64,000 nt of DNA from Ilyomonas limi (GCF_005233845.1 NZ_SZQL01000003.1:1-64000), one strand, 5' to 3'; numbered from the stretch's first letter, positions 1 through 10,721 are shown. Notes: generated by a model from the sequence alone, not told the origin. Program-made: numbers and translations.

Positions 1-183
1 GATAGCCAGTTCATTCAGGCTGCTTTTCCAGTTGTTCATGCGTGGAGTGGTCCAGTCGCCATACACTCTTCGTATGGTTACCTTGCCATATTTGGAAGCT
101 TCTGCCAGTACCAGCGAAAGTAACTTAGCCGAAGCATTATCGCCATCTATCAATAAAGCAATCTTATGCGTTCTTGTATCCAT
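1..183 (-). CDS. NYN-domain (LabA/DUF88-like) protein, N-terminal part only
   Basis: Only the first 61 codons are inside the window; the gene runs off the left edge. The start is ATG at 181-183 on the minus strand. The protein opens with KIALLIDGDNAS, the first strand and metal-binding Asp pair typical of NYN (PIN-like) RNase domains, followed by VTIRRVYGDW. In this family that second segment leads to the next conserved strand. Known members are predicted metal-dependent RNases, often with a C-terminal OST-HTH/LOTUS domain, which cannot be checked here. The gene is divergent from the beta-helix gene at 415. Family assignment is fairly firm; cellular role is unknown. Confidence 0.75.
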   Translation of the reverse strand, partial: MDTRTHKIALLIDGDNASAKLLSLVLAEASKYGKVTIRRVYGDWTTPRMNNWKSSLNELAI

Positions 184-414
184 TCAATAACTTATTAGCT
201 CTAAAGTTACCTCAATTAATATTAGACTCCTGAAATTGGAAGAATGCAGTATAATAACCGCTTCAGGTTCTTAAAATAAGATTTCATTTATAAGGCTACT
301 TTAATAACCTATATCTTATTTTAATCTATATCTCCTTTATTTAATCTGCATTTCATTTTCGCTGTCGCTCCTGCAAGTACTTTTGCTGCATCCAATATCA
401 AAATCTCCTACATA

Positions 415-2418
415 ATGAAATGCTATTTACTCTTGCTTTTTAAGAGCAGTATCAGATCTCCTTATCCGCAATTTTACACATCCAAAGAGGCTCCATGTTT
501 TAATCGTGCAGTTGTAAACAAAAGAAACCGGCTATCAGCAGGATTAAGTGTTTTTGCAACACTATTTTTTTTAATACTATCTGCACACTCAAAAGCACAA
601 ATTACAGATGTTACCACTTTTCCTTTAAACGACTATTTATATACCACAAGCGCTAGTCCGTACCCTTTAGTAAATAATGATAAATTAAATGCAATAGATA
701 AATCTAAGTTTGTAAACGTAATGGACTATGGTGCCAAAGGCGATGGGAAAACATTGGATGATAATGCCATTGCGAATGCTTTTAAAGCTGCACAATATGG
801 TGTGATATTTCCTTCCGGAAAGACCTTTATTGTAAGTAAAACATTGAAAGTTGTTTTAACCCACGATCTTACTGTATATGCCTATGGCGCTACCATTAAA
901 ATGGCGGCATTTTCCCGGTACAGTTTTTTGTCGCTTGAATATCTATCGGGCAGCTATCATAACACGGTTATCTGGCTTGGAGGCACATTAAATGGTAATA
1001 AAAACAAACAATCCTGGCCGGGCTCACCCACTGGAAATAATGCCTGGGCAGAAGATCATGGAAGGTTTGTAGGCGTATCCTTTGCAGAATTTGCGCTGTT
1101 TAAAGATGTTACGGTTATCAATACGGTTGTTGATGGAATTAGCATTGAGGCGTGCAAGCTGGGTGTTATTGCAGATAGCAAGGCAAGTGGCGGAGCACCG
1201 CTTCAATATAATCAGGTACAGGAGCAGGGTACTTATTTTAAGTTTACGAGGGCAGGTTTAAAAACATGTTACTTCCTCAATCTGACTTGCGACGGTGGTT
1301 CTATTGGCACGCACGTTTCTTATCCGGAGAATGCTACAATGGACAATGAAACGGTATCGGTACACGTCAATTGCAAGTTTTACAATCAGGTTCAAAATGC
1401 TATTCATATAGAGGATTGCTACAAAAATTTCTTTTATAACTGTACGGTTGGCGCTGATACGGGTTATCAATACCACCCAAGCGTACACCTTTCCAACAGA
1501 ACAGGTATTGTATCTATAAAAAGTTGCCAGTTTACAAATGCAAGGGTAAATTTCAACCAGGCATCCAGCTTAAAACTTGGAATTATAGACAGTTGCCAAT
1601 TCGTATCTGAGTTTAAAAGTTTTGCTTCAACACTAACAACATTTATAGAAGGAAGGCCGACTGTATGTATTAATAGTACCTTTTCGGGGAGAACATCATC
1701 GAAATACCAGGGAGTATTAAAAAATATAAGGAACTGTACATTTACCAATTTTGATTCTCTTGCAGTTTCAGGCGGATATGCTTTAGATAGCTGTACGTTT
1801 ATAAGTGGGATAAAACCTGCTTCCTTAGCTAAGGGTGGCTTTGTACTAAGCAGTACGTTTACAGATGTTCAAAATACACTTTATAAAAGCACACCTGCAA
1901 ATGAAGATTGGAAAAAAGTTTACCTGAGTTATATAGATATTCTTAGTGATACAAAGCAGTATTTAGGACGTATTACCTGTGGCTCCAATGCTACTCAGAA
2001 TAAACTGGCTTCAACCACTACCGCTAAAGCAGCGGCCTTAAACAGTGGCGATACAAACAGGCATTATGGGTGCTTTACTTGTGGCATTGATAGTACTAAA
2101 AGTAAAATGTCTTTTATTACTTCGGGCGGGGCAGCATTAAGTAATAATAGTACTGGTTTGCAAAGCCAGCAACTACGCTTATACCCTAACCCGACTGCGG
2201 AGGTGCTGCATGTGACATTGAACGATAAAATAGCCGGTAAAACAGTATTAAATATCTATGATCAGCAGGGCCGTTTTGTACAAACCAAAACTGTATATAA
2301 AAACACATCCGTATTGGTTGAAACACTTAATGTAAACAGTCTTACAGCAGGTGCTTATGTGTTGCAAATCCTCAACGAACAACAACCAGCCTCGATGAGG
2401 TTTATTATAGCAAGATAA
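415..2418 (+). CDS. Secreted beta-helix (pectate-lyase-3-like) protein with T9SS sorting domain
   Basis: A 667-residue protein. An unusually long basic N-region precedes the hydrophobic stretch SVFATLFFLILSAHSKAQ (about residues 46-63), which looks like a signal peptide. No later ATG lies before that stretch, so the 415 start is kept. Residues about 98-140 (VMDYGAKGDGKTLDDNAI and following) match the start of the Pectate_lyase_3 right-handed beta-helix fold. The middle is rich in short strand-turn repeats with regular N, C and F ladders. The last about 80 residues contain LRLYPNPTAEVLHV and end in MRFIIAR, a type IX secretion C-terminal sorting domain. It is probably exported and anchored or released at the cell surface. 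No catalytic residues could be assigned. It precedes the SusC/D locus but is separated from it by a strong terminator. Confidence 0.8.
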   Translation: MKCYLLLLFKSSIRSPYPQFYTSKEAPCFNRAVVNKRNRLSAGLSVFATLFFLILSAHSKAQITDVTTFPLNDYLYTTSASPYPLVNNDKLNAIDKSKFVNVMDYGAKGDGKTLDDNAIANAFKAAQYGVIFPSGKTFIVSKTLKVVLTHDLTVYAYGATIKMAAFSRYSFLSLEYLSGSYHNTVIWLGGTLNGNKNKQSWPGSPTGNNAWAEDHGRFVGVSFAEFALFKDVTVINTVVDGISIEACKLGVIADSKASGGAPLQYNQVQEQGTYFKFTRAGLKTCYFLNLTCDGGSIGTHVSYPENATMDNETVSVHVNCKFYNQVQNAIHIEDCYKNFFYNCTVGADTGYQYHPSVHLSNRTGIVSIKSCQFTNARVNFNQASSLKLGIIDSCQFVSEFKSFASTLTTFIEGRPTVCINSTFSGRTSSKYQGVLKNIRNCTFTNFDSLAVSGGYALDSCTFISGIKPASLAKGGFVLSSTFTDVQNTLYKSTPANEDWKKVYLSYIDILSDTKQYLGRITCGSNATQNKLASTTTAKAAALNSGDTNRHYGCFTCGIDSTKSKMSFITSGGAALSNNSTGLQSQQLRLYPNPTAEVLHVTLNDKIAGKTVLNIYDQQGRFVQTKTVYKNTSVLVETLNVNSLTAGAYVLQILNEQQPASMRFIIAR

Positions 2419-2982
2419 ATTGCAAGTGCAAGCCAAGCATCAGGCAACAAAGAAGTGAACTAAAGTATCGATATAAACATGATTATATGATAAATTGAAT
2501 TGAGAACTTTATGTTTCACTTCTATTCCAACGTAATTCTTTTGTAACTTTTCCGGGAGCTTTCTGAATTTGAATATACATTGCTTCCCGCAAAATAATGC
2601 TTACCTCACGGGGCAAAATCAAAGGTAGTTTGATTTTGCCCCGTTTTTTATTGCTCCCTTTAATAAGCACCATCTGCTATCCGGATGATCATCCTGGTAA
2701 AGTGTGCTTCCGGCTTTACCCTGTAATATGTATTCGTTAGAAAAGTCTTTGAACTTTGAGGCTGTAAATTGAATAATAATGGTGAACCCGCTGAATTTGT
2801 AAAAGATAAAGATTCACCTCAATTAAATTTCTCCTTTCTCCACCACAGCCATCTCTTGCAAGCCCAAATTCGGATGTTTAAAAAGCATACGTAATAGCAA
2901 AATAAGTAAATTTTTCTGCCTGCAGAGTATGCTACTTTTATCTTCTGCAAACTATTACTACACGCTTATAATCAATTTGTAT
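2419..2982. other. Intergenic region
   Basis: This stretch holds no credible gene. It contains one strong rho-independent terminator (2608-2650). The remaining about 330 bases before the SusC start are AT-rich and should include the SusC promoter, but I see no clean TTTG/TAnnTTTG pair. Confidence 0.6.
2608..2650 (+). terminator. Rho-independent terminator
   Basis: A perfect 16-bp stem (2608-2623 paired with 2629-2644, left arm acggggcaaaatcaaa) with loop ggtag is followed by a run of six T. It insulates the beta-helix gene from the downstream SusC/D locus. Confidence 0.9.
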
Positions 2983-5900
2983 ATGAAAAGAGATTGCTGC
3001 TTTACAAAGCTATTATCCAGTCTTTTTCTGTTGCTCTTACTTTCGTTCTGTATCCAAAACAAGGTGCTTGCGCAAGGAATAAAAGCATCAGCCAGAACGG
3101 TAAGAGGTGTGGTGACCAACAGTAAAGGCGACCCGCTATCGGGCGTAAGTGTACTGCTCAAAGGAAGCACTACAGGCGTAGCAACCGACGACGCAGGCAG
3201 GTATGCCATTAATGCTACCGATACCTCCTTTCTGGTATTTTCTTACATAGGCACTACCACGCAGGAAATACCAGTGAATGGTCAATCGGTTATTAATGTA
3301 AAGCTGGAAACCGACAATAATGCCACTACGCTCAACGATGTAGTAGTAGTAGGTTATGGCACCCAGCGAAAAGTAAACGTGATTGGCTCCGTAGTAACGG
3401 TAAATAGTAAAGACATTACGGCTGCACCGGTATCTAATGTATCCAATGCCTTAGCAGGCAGGCTACCCGGCGCCATAATACAACAGTCCAATGGTGAGCC
3501 AGGCAAAGACCAGGCTACTATTACCATACGTGGCTTATCTACGCTTGGTAATAATACTCCATTGGTTGTAGTAGATGGCATTCCCGGAAGAGATATGAAC
3601 TCCATTAATCCCAATGATATTGAAAGTATCTCTGTATTGAAAGATGCCTCTGCAGCTATTTATGGTGCAAGATCCGCAAATGGTGTTATTCTCATTACTA
3701 CCAAAAAAGGCAGGGAAGGTGCTCCGCTGGCAGTGAACTACAGTTTTTACCAGGGCTTTCTGCAGCCAACCGAGCTACCCAAAATGGCAGATGCTGCTAC
3801 CTATGCCGAGATGATACGCGAAGTACAAACGTATGCGGGGGTAGATGAATCGCAAATGAAATTTTCGCAGGATGATATTGATAAATACCGCTCGGGAAAA
3901 TATCCCTGGACACACCCCAACACCAACTGGTTTGATGCGGCTTTGGCAAACTGGAGCCAAACCTACAACCATAATGCATCTATCATCGGCGGCAGCAAGG
4001 TCGTAGATTATTTTGTGTCGTTTGGTACGCAGCACGACGATGGTATCTTTAAAAATTCTGCCACCAACTTCAACCGCTACAATATCAAAGCAACTTTTAA
4101 TGCAAAGGTGAATGAATACCTTACAGTAGGTTTGAATGTACTGGGCACACAGGAAAACAGGGATTACCCTTCGGTAAGTGCAGGCTTTAACTTTGATGGC
4201 GCGGTAAAAAGCTTGCCTACTTCGCCTGCCGTGTATCCCAACGGACTTCCGGGACCAGACATTGCCTACGGGCAAAACCCTGTGGTAACCGCTTCCGACC
4301 AGACAGGTTTTGACCAGGAAAGCCGCTATATAGCCAACAATACTTTTAGTGCTTCGCTCAAAGTTCCCTGGGTAGATGGGTTGATATTATCCAGCTATTA
4401 TGCGTATGATATTAACATTGGCCAGCGTAAAGTATTTCAAAAACCCTGGACTTTATATCAATTGGATGAGCCTGCCTATCTCGCCGCCGGCAACACCGGT
4501 GTAGAAGATGGCTCGGCTTTCTTGGTAGGTTCATTAAAAGGCACTTCAGAGCCTAACCTCAACGATTATTACGATGACTCTAAAACAAAAACATTCAACT
4601 TTAAGGTAGATTATACAAAGCAATTGGGCAATCATTATGTAAGCGCATTTGCCGCCGTAGAAACCTCGGAGTATAGCGGTAAAGGTATTGGTGCATTTCG
4701 CCGCTATTTCATCAGCGACCAACTGCCTTATCTCTTTGCCGGTGGCGACGCAGAGAAAAACAATTCGGAATTTGTAAGCATAGATTCCCGAGTTAATTAT
4801 TTTGGAAGAATTTCTTACAATTATAAAGAAACGTACCTGCTGCAGTTTTCCTTCCGCAGAGACGGATCCATAAGATTTTCAAAGGAAAGCGGACGTTGGG
4901 GTAATTTTCCAAGCGTACTGGCAGGCTGGAATATTTCAAACGAAGAATTCTGGAAAGAGGGCGTACCCTTTATTAACTTTCTTAAGCTAAAAGCTTCATG
5001 GGGGCAGTTGGGTAATGATTTGGTAGCCCCATTCCAATATTTACCATCTTATGGATATAGCACCGGCTATGTGGTTGGAACAGACAGAACGTACGCCACG
5101 GGTCTTAGCCTCAGCGGTGCGCCCAACCCCGGTATTACCTGGGAAGTAGCCAATGTTTATAATGCTGGCTTTGAATCGTTTTTATTCAAAAATAAAATCA
5201 CCTTTAATGCCGATTTCTTCTATCAGCGCCGTAATAATATTCTTGTTCACCGCAATGCTTCGGTGCCCAATTATACCGGCATCCAACTGCCTGATGAAAA
5301 CTATGGTATTGTAGAAAACAGGGGCTTTGAAGTGGTACTCGGCTATAACGACAAAAGTGGCGATTTCTCCTACTCTATCAACGGCAATCTTGCTTTTGCC
5401 CGCAACAAGGTAGTTGAGTTTGATGAGCCTGCAAGTCAGGTTCCCTGGCAACATTTAACAGGTCATCCGCAAGGCACCGAATTGTTATATAACGCCATTG
5501 GTATTTTCAGAGATGAAGACCAAATCAACAAAACACCACATGTGCCGGGTGCAATACCGGGCGATATTATCATAGAAGATTATGATAAGGATGGGGAAAT
5601 AACTGCCAATGACCGTATCTTATTTCCCAAGACCGTTAATCCTGAAGTTACATATGGTATCAACTTTAATCTGCAATACAAAAACTGGTCGTTAACCGGG
5701 CTCGTGCAAGGCGCAGGCAATGCCATGAGAAGAGTATACCAGGAATTACAGGGCTTTGCCGGAAACTATTTTGCTTACGATGCCGAAGGCAGATGGACAC
5801 CGGATAACATTGATGCGAGCAAGCCACGTGCCTTTGATAGAATTGATGCTTACTGGAGAAATAATTATCTGACAGATTATTCCTTCCAGAATGAAGCATA

Positions 5901-6165
5901 TGCACGCCTTAAGAATTTACAGCTTGCTTATACCTTTCCACGAAACCTCATTAGTAAAATACGTCTTAAAGATGCACAAGTGTACCTGTCAGGACAGAAT
6001 TTATTTCTCATCTATTCAGGTAATAAAATTATTGACCCGGAAGTAGGCGGCATCAGAACAGTTACCGGAACGGCGGCTAGCGGCTTGCCCGATCCTGCAA
6101 CTGCCGGTGTAACAAATTATCCTATTATGAAGGTGTTTACCATTGGTGCAAGAATATCGCTGTAA
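2983..6165 (+). CDS. SusC/RagA-family TonB-linked outer-membrane transporter
   Basis: This is the outer-membrane beta-barrel that imports oligosaccharides with its SusD partner, energised by TonB. I use the ATG at 2983 (MKRDCCFTKLLSS...), 18 codons inside the longest frame, because the hydrophobic signal sequence LFLLLLLSFCIQNKVLAQ follows it directly. Next come a CarboxypepD_reg-like domain (VRGVVTNSKGDPLSGVSV, about residues 40-115), the SusC hallmark VVVVGYGTQRK, a plug domain (GRLPGAIIQQSNGEPG, then DASAAIYGARSANGVILITT) and a long barrel ending in a C-terminal aromatic/Leu strand (MKVFTIGARISL). Length of about 1060 residues is normal. It lies 38 bp upstream of the SusD gene, almost certainly co-transcribed. 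Confidence 0.95.
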   Translation: MKRDCCFTKLLSSLFLLLLLSFCIQNKVLAQGIKASARTVRGVVTNSKGDPLSGVSVLLKGSTTGVATDDAGRYAINATDTSFLVFSYIGTTTQEIPVNGQSVINVKLETDNNATTLNDVVVVGYGTQRKVNVIGSVVTVNSKDITAAPVSNVSNALAGRLPGAIIQQSNGEPGKDQATITIRGLSTLGNNTPLVVVDGIPGRDMNSINPNDIESISVLKDASAAIYGARSANGVILITTKKGREGAPLAVNYSFYQGFLQPTELPKMADAATYAEMIREVQTYAGVDESQMKFSQDDIDKYRSGKYPWTHPNTNWFDAALANWSQTYNHNASIIGGSKVVDYFVSFGTQHDDGIFKNSATNFNRYNIKATFNAKVNEYLTVGLNVLGTQENRDYPSVSAGFNFDGAVKSLPTSPAVYPNGLPGPDIAYGQNPVVTASDQTGFDQESRYIANNTFSASLKVPWVDGLILSSYYAYDINIGQRKVFQKPWTLYQLDEPAYLAAGNTGVEDGSAFLVGSLKGTSEPNLNDYYDDSKTKTFNFKVDYTKQLGNHYVSAFAAVETSEYSGKGIGAFRRYFISDQLPYLFAGGDAEKNNSEFVSIDSRVNYFGRISYNYKETYLLQFSFRRDGSIRFSKESGRWGNFPSVLAGWNISNEEFWKEGVPFINFLKLKASWGQLGNDLVAPFQYLPSYGYSTGYVVGTDRTYATGLSLSGAPNPGITWEVANVYNAGFESFLFKNKITFNADFFYQRRNNILVHRNASVPNYTGIQLPDENYGIVENRGFEVVLGYNDKSGDFSYSINGNLAFARNKVVEFDEPASQVPWQHLTGHPQGTELLYNAIGIFRDEDQINKTPHVPGAIPGDIIIEDYDKDGEITANDRILFPKTVNPEVTYGINFNLQYKNWSLTGLVQGAGNAMRRVYQELQGFAGNYFAYDAEGRWTPDNIDASKPRAFDRIDAYWRNNYLTDYSFQNEAYARLKNLQLAYTFPRNLISKIRLKDAQVYLSGQNLFLIYSGNKIIDPEVGGIRTVTGTAASGLPDPATAGVTNYPIMKVFTIGARISL

Positions 6166-6203
6166 ATTGTTAGTTATTTGTTTATTTCAAAACAGAACAT
6201 CTT

Positions 6204-8039
6204 ATGCAACTCAATAAATCTTACCTCCTGCTGCTGTTCTTGCTGGTGCTTATTTTACCGGCATGTAATAAAATACTCGACAAAACCCCACAGGATAAAT
6301 ATTCTGATGCTCTCATCTGGAGTGATATTAACCTCGCAGACCGTTACCTGCTGGATAATTATAATACTACTATTACCGGTGGCTTTGGTTATCTTTCCAC
6401 TGCATCTATCACTGATGAGTCGCACGATACACACAACTTTGGTACCGCCAATTACCTGCAGGGAAATATTACTTCCAGCGATCCGACGCCATTTGGTATC
6501 TGGGCTTTTGGCTATACCGAATGGACCAACATGTACAACACTATTCAAAAGCTGAATACTTTTCTGGCTAATATTGAAAGGGTGCCTGCTTCCTACCCCG
6601 AAGCGCAGCAAGGTACTATACAGGCACAGGCAGACAGGATGAAAGGCGAGGCTATGTTTTTGCGCGCTTTCTGCTATCATCAATTAGCGCGCAACTATGG
6701 CGGCGTTATTCTCGCAACACAACCTTTCCAGATTGGTGATGATTATCTTTCTGTTGAACGTTCTACATTCCAGGAGACGGTTGATTTTATCGTTTCGCAA
6801 TGCGATTCTGCCGCGGCCCTGCTTGGTGATAAAGCGGATATGGAAATGGGACGAGCCACTAAAGGTGCTGCGCTGGCATTGAAGTCGAGAATGTTATTGT
6901 TTGCAGCCAGCGATTTAACTGCTGACGGCACCGCCGAGAATGAGTATGTAGGCTATCAAAATCCTGACAGAACAGCACTGTGGACAGCCGCAAAAAATGC
7001 TGCAAAAGCAGTGATGGATTTAGGCACTTACCAGCTTGCCGATTTTGGTGCTCCCGACCAGGCAGCCGTAGCTACTAATTATTTCAATTTTTTCAAAGCA
7101 AAAGACTTATCTAACCCCGAAGTGATATGGGGCAAAATGTTTTTGAAGAACGTAGGCAGCCGAAACCAGATTAATCTGATTAATGGCACTAATGGTTTTG
7201 TAATGTATGGTTGTAATGCACCCACCGGCAACCTCGCAGATGCATTTCAAATGGCAGATGGCTCGCCCTTTACAGATCATTACACCGTAGATAACAATGG
7301 CTATTATCGCAACATTTCTACGAAGTACCATTCGGAAAATATGTACTATAACCGCGAGCCCCGCTTTTATGCAGAGATATTGTACGATAGCGCTATATGG
7401 CAAAAACGTTATGCCGATCTTGCACCTAGAGATCCGCTGGGTATTTACGACAGACGCACACGTGTTACCATAAAGGGCGGTGCAGAAGTAAGTAAAATAC
7501 CTGGCATTGATACCCGCCAGGGACCGGTTGACGGTGATGATGGCACTTATACCGGCTATACCTTTAAGAAGTACCTGGATGATGCAGTATATGGTACAGA
7601 AACAAACAATAATGAGAATGCCTGGTTTGAGTTCCGCTATGCAGAAGTGTTGTTGAACTATGCGGAAGCATGCATTGGATTGGGGCAATTAGATGAAGCG
7701 GCTACGTATATCAACATGATCAGAAACCGTGCTGGCTTGCCCAACTTTACCGGAGATATTACCGCTGCATTGCGCTACGAAAGAAGGATAGAATTTATTT
7801 ATGAAGACATCCGTTTTTACGACATCCGGCGCTGGAAAATATTAGATGAGGCATTGGTAGATGCTACCGGTGTGGATATTGTACAAACCACCAATTTAGA
7901 TAACAATACGACCACTACTACCTGGCGCCAGATAATTGTGCAGCAGCGTGGCACCACCGACAAAAAAATATATTGGGTACCCATCCCGATTGATGAAATA
8001 AACAGGGCACCACAACTGGTGCAAAATCCGGGTTATTGA
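6204..8039 (+). CDS. SusD/RagB-family nutrient-binding outer-membrane lipoprotein
   Basis: A 611-residue surface lipoprotein that caps the SusC barrel and binds the glycan. The N-terminus MQLNKSYLLLLFLLVLILPAC is a type II signal peptide with the lipobox Cys at residue 21, followed by NKILDKTPQDKYSD, a classic SusD start. Later TPR-like helices carry GEAMFLRAFCYHQLARNYGG and AEVLLNYAEACIGLGQLDEA. The C-terminal RYERRIEFIYEDIRFYDIRRW is the conserved SusD/RagB signature. The protein ends in NPGY, as many family members do. Second gene of the SusCD pair; substrate is inferred from the neighbouring glycosidases. Confidence 0.95.
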   Translation: MQLNKSYLLLLFLLVLILPACNKILDKTPQDKYSDALIWSDINLADRYLLDNYNTTITGGFGYLSTASITDESHDTHNFGTANYLQGNITSSDPTPFGIWAFGYTEWTNMYNTIQKLNTFLANIERVPASYPEAQQGTIQAQADRMKGEAMFLRAFCYHQLARNYGGVILATQPFQIGDDYLSVERSTFQETVDFIVSQCDSAAALLGDKADMEMGRATKGAALALKSRMLLFAASDLTADGTAENEYVGYQNPDRTALWTAAKNAAKAVMDLGTYQLADFGAPDQAAVATNYFNFFKAKDLSNPEVIWGKMFLKNVGSRNQINLINGTNGFVMYGCNAPTGNLADAFQMADGSPFTDHYTVDNNGYYRNISTKYHSENMYYNREPRFYAEILYDSAIWQKRYADLAPRDPLGIYDRRTRVTIKGGAEVSKIPGIDTRQGPVDGDDGTYTGYTFKKYLDDAVYGTETNNNENAWFEFRYAEVLLNYAEACIGLGQLDEAATYINMIRNRAGLPNFTGDITAALRYERRIEFIYEDIRFYDIRRWKILDEALVDATGVDIVQTTNLDNNTTTTTWRQIIVQQRGTTDKKIYWVPIPIDEINRAPQLVQNPGY

Positions 8040-8226
8040 TATGGAGCGGTTTATTATACTGTTTTAGCCAATCAGGACCATTAAAGGAGTGTATATTAAT
8101 GAACAAGATGATTGCTTGAATAATTCATGAATTAAATCACCACTTGTAGATAACAGGTCATCGTAGCTATTACACAGAGCAGGTAATTGAGTACACGCCA
8201 GGCTATTACCAACATACATACGTACT

Positions 8227-10422
8227 ATGAAGGCATACAAAACAGCATTCCTTTTTCTTATATTAATACTTGTATCAGGGATCTCCATGACTTTAATGGC
8301 ACAGGTTCCAAAACAAATTACCAGTTCACAAGAATATGCTGGACAATTAGACCGGATAGGAAATGATTTATGCGAGATAGCTTTAAGTAATGCTAATGAT
8401 ATTTTATGGACTTTTCATCTCAAGCAAGGGCAAGACACACTACGTATCCATGCGCCGGTTTTTGAAGTGGATGGTAAAAACATAACAGCAATGGTTTCTA
8501 CATTCAATAAAAAACCAACGCTTCAACTTCGTAATGGCGTTATTCAATATACGTTTGAGGGGCCTATTCTTGCTGATCCAACCATTCAATTAAGCATCCT
8601 TTTTCGTGTAGCTCCCGATAATCCCATCATCAGGTTTCAATACAGCTTACATACTACGGGAAATCACAATCTTACGAAGTCAGAGGGGAAAGATAATTTT
8701 ACCTATTGTGCTACTTCTTTAAAGAGCTTCACCAATATCAAAGAAATCCGGCTTTCAGAATTTAACGACAAATACCACGCTTATACGCTTGAGGAAGCAT
8801 CTGTAAATAACCGGCATTTTGAAGATGATTTCTCAGCTATGGGACCTATGATTGTTTTTTCCGATGCGGAAGAACAATTCTTACTTGCTTATGAGCATGG
8901 CTCGCAATTGCCAAATCGTTTTCTGGAATTTCAGTTTCATCCCTTACGCGATGTATCACTTCAGGCAGTTAAATCAAACTACCTGAATAATCAACCATTA
9001 AACGATGAACATTCCTATGAAACACTCTGGTTTGAAATCGGCGGTGCAAAAGGCAACCAGTCCGCCCTTCAAAAGTATTACAGGGACTTTATGCTTCATT
9101 ATATTACTGAAAACATGGAAAGCCGCAAACCTTATATTTTTTATAATTCATGGGGAAGACAGGAGCGCGACAAAAATGTAAGCGGGAGTTATTTAAGCAG
9201 CATGAACCTGGCTACTACACTTAAAGAAATAGATATTGCTCACCAGATGGGTGTAGATATTTTTGAGATAGATGCAGGATGGTTTTCAAAAACAGGTGAT
9301 TGGCAGGTAAATACTTCTTTTTTTCCGGACAGCCTGAAACAGGTAAAAGCAAAATTAGATGGATATGGTATGAAACTGGGCTTATGGTTTAACCCTACCG
9401 TTGCGGCTGTTGACAGTAAACTACTTGCAGATAATCTTTCCTCCGTGATGAGTTGGAAGGGTGAAAAGAGCAAACCGAGACTAATATGGGAAACCAAAGA
9501 AAGCGTTAACCTATGTTTGGTAAGTTCTTATTGGGAGTCATATGCCGATAACTTGATGGATATAATAAAAAAATTAGGAGTCACTTATATTTATTGGGAT
9601 GGTGTGGGTTCTTATGGATGTGACGACCCAAATCATTTTCATGGTACCTCCGGAAACAGCGAAGAGGAAAGGGCTGAAAGTTATGCTTTTCAGTTGCCCA
9701 TTTACATGTCGAAAGTAATAGATAAAGTGTGCAAAGCATATCCCAATACTATTTTTGATTTTGACGTAACGGAACGAGACCGCTGTGTGGGTTTACAGTT
9801 CTTATCGTCAGGAAAGTTTTTTTTCATCAATAATGGTCCTTACTATGCTAACTATGACCTCGCTCCTGAAGGTAAAAGTCCTTTAAAAAATGGCAACACT
9901 AATATATTTGTCAATCCTGGTCCCGCACGCGGCTGGTTTGCCCGGTCTGTTTTAAACTACGACCAATGGATTCCTTCCATTTTGCTATTTGCCCCATATA
10001 TGTCGGATGAGCCAAAAAACTCGCAAACGATCAATATCGCTTCTTTGATATTAGGCGCTAATGGCTTATGGGGTGAACTTATGAAAGTATCTCCTGAAGG
10101 CATAGCTTATTTTAATGAAGTGTTAGGCATATACAAACAAGTAAAAAATGATATTACTGAAAGTAGCCTTGTGAAACAGGGGGAAACAGGATCGAGCCCG
10201 GAGATATATGAAAAGATCAATGAGCAAACAGGCAAAGGTGTAATAGTAGCATTTGCTAATGTTCCCGGAACCTACACGTATATTTCACAGAATAAAGTAG
10301 CAAAAGATAGCTGGAAAAATGAAGGCGTCCAGGTTTCATTTGATGCAAAAGGAAGAGCTGTTTTACAGATGACGTTTGATAAAAGTGGCGCCAAAATGGT
10401 ATTCTTTGGAGCAAAAGAATGA
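8227..10422 (+). CDS. Melibiase-type (GH36-like, clan GH-D) alpha-galactosidase, secreted
   Basis: A 731-residue protein with a signal peptide (MKAYKTAFLFLILILVSGIS, then LMAQ). The N-terminal about 270 residues form the beta-sandwich of clan GH-D enzymes (FRVAPDNPIIRFQYSL). The (beta/alpha)8 barrel starts near KPYIFYNSWGRQ, with MGVDIFEIDAGWF and GMKLGLWFNP as the GH36 substrate-pocket strands. Asp458 in YIYWDGVG is the likely nucleophile. A later acidic cluster at residues 511-518 (DFDVTERD) probably carries the acid/base, but the usual GH36 SDxxxxR arrangement is not clear. It therefore belongs to a divergent subgroup and the exact alpha-linked sugar is uncertain. It follows SusD after 187 bp. 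Confidence 0.75.
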   Translation: MKAYKTAFLFLILILVSGISMTLMAQVPKQITSSQEYAGQLDRIGNDLCEIALSNANDILWTFHLKQGQDTLRIHAPVFEVDGKNITAMVSTFNKKPTLQLRNGVIQYTFEGPILADPTIQLSILFRVAPDNPIIRFQYSLHTTGNHNLTKSEGKDNFTYCATSLKSFTNIKEIRLSEFNDKYHAYTLEEASVNNRHFEDDFSAMGPMIVFSDAEEQFLLAYEHGSQLPNRFLEFQFHPLRDVSLQAVKSNYLNNQPLNDEHSYETLWFEIGGAKGNQSALQKYYRDFMLHYITENMESRKPYIFYNSWGRQERDKNVSGSYLSSMNLATTLKEIDIAHQMGVDIFEIDAGWFSKTGDWQVNTSFFPDSLKQVKAKLDGYGMKLGLWFNPTVAAVDSKLLADNLSSVMSWKGEKSKPRLIWETKESVNLCLVSSYWESYADNLMDIIKKLGVTYIYWDGVGSYGCDDPNHFHGTSGNSEEERAESYAFQLPIYMSKVIDKVCKAYPNTIFDFDVTERDRCVGLQFLSSGKFFFINNGPYYANYDLAPEGKSPLKNGNTNIFVNPGPARGWFARSVLNYDQWIPSILLFAPYMSDEPKNSQTINIASLILGANGLWGELMKVSPEGIAYFNEVLGIYKQVKNDITESSLVKQGETGSSPEIYEKINEQTGKGVIVAFANVPGTYTYISQNKVAKDSWKNEGVQVSFDAKGRAVLQMTFDKSGAKMVFFGAKE

Positions 10423-10721
10423 TTTTAAAAATGCTGTGGGGAGCCTTAAATTAAAGATAGATTTGAGAAGCTATTTAGTATTGTGATAATATAGATAAGC
10501 TTAAAAGATTAGATCAATTCGCAATGCTGTAATGCTTGTAAGTATTGTTAGAATAATTTCTTACAGCAAGTGGTTGTCTTCTTTTTTTCTTTCAAGAGAA
10601 AAAGTGACAAACAATAACTTCCTGTATGACTGTTTACACCCGTTGATGAATGAAATAAACTTATGTAACAGCGTACTTTCTATAAAAAACAAAAACTATC
10701 AGAAATCACCATCTAAATATT
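10423..10721. other. Intergenic region between two glycosidase genes
   Basis: I find no credible gene. A small open frame here lacks codon character and homology. The region holds a short palindromic repeat (about 10579-10609) that resembles one at 27262-27312. Confidence 0.5.
10579..10609. repeat. Palindromic T-run/A-run repeat, copy 1
   Basis: A run of T, then ctttcaagag, then a run of A and gtgaca forms a small hairpin. A similar block with the same flanks (ttacag upstream, agt-acaa downstream) is at 27262-27312. It is probably a dispersed intergenic repeat of this genome rather than a strong terminator. Confidence 0.4.

Noticed and set aside
6178-6555. 125-codon frame at the start of the SusD gene
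   Set aside because: Overlaps the strong SusD frame; Cys/Ile-rich composition without any motif.
7107-7688. 193-codon antisense frame within SusD
   Set aside because: Shadow of the SusD coding sequence; no motif or credible start context.
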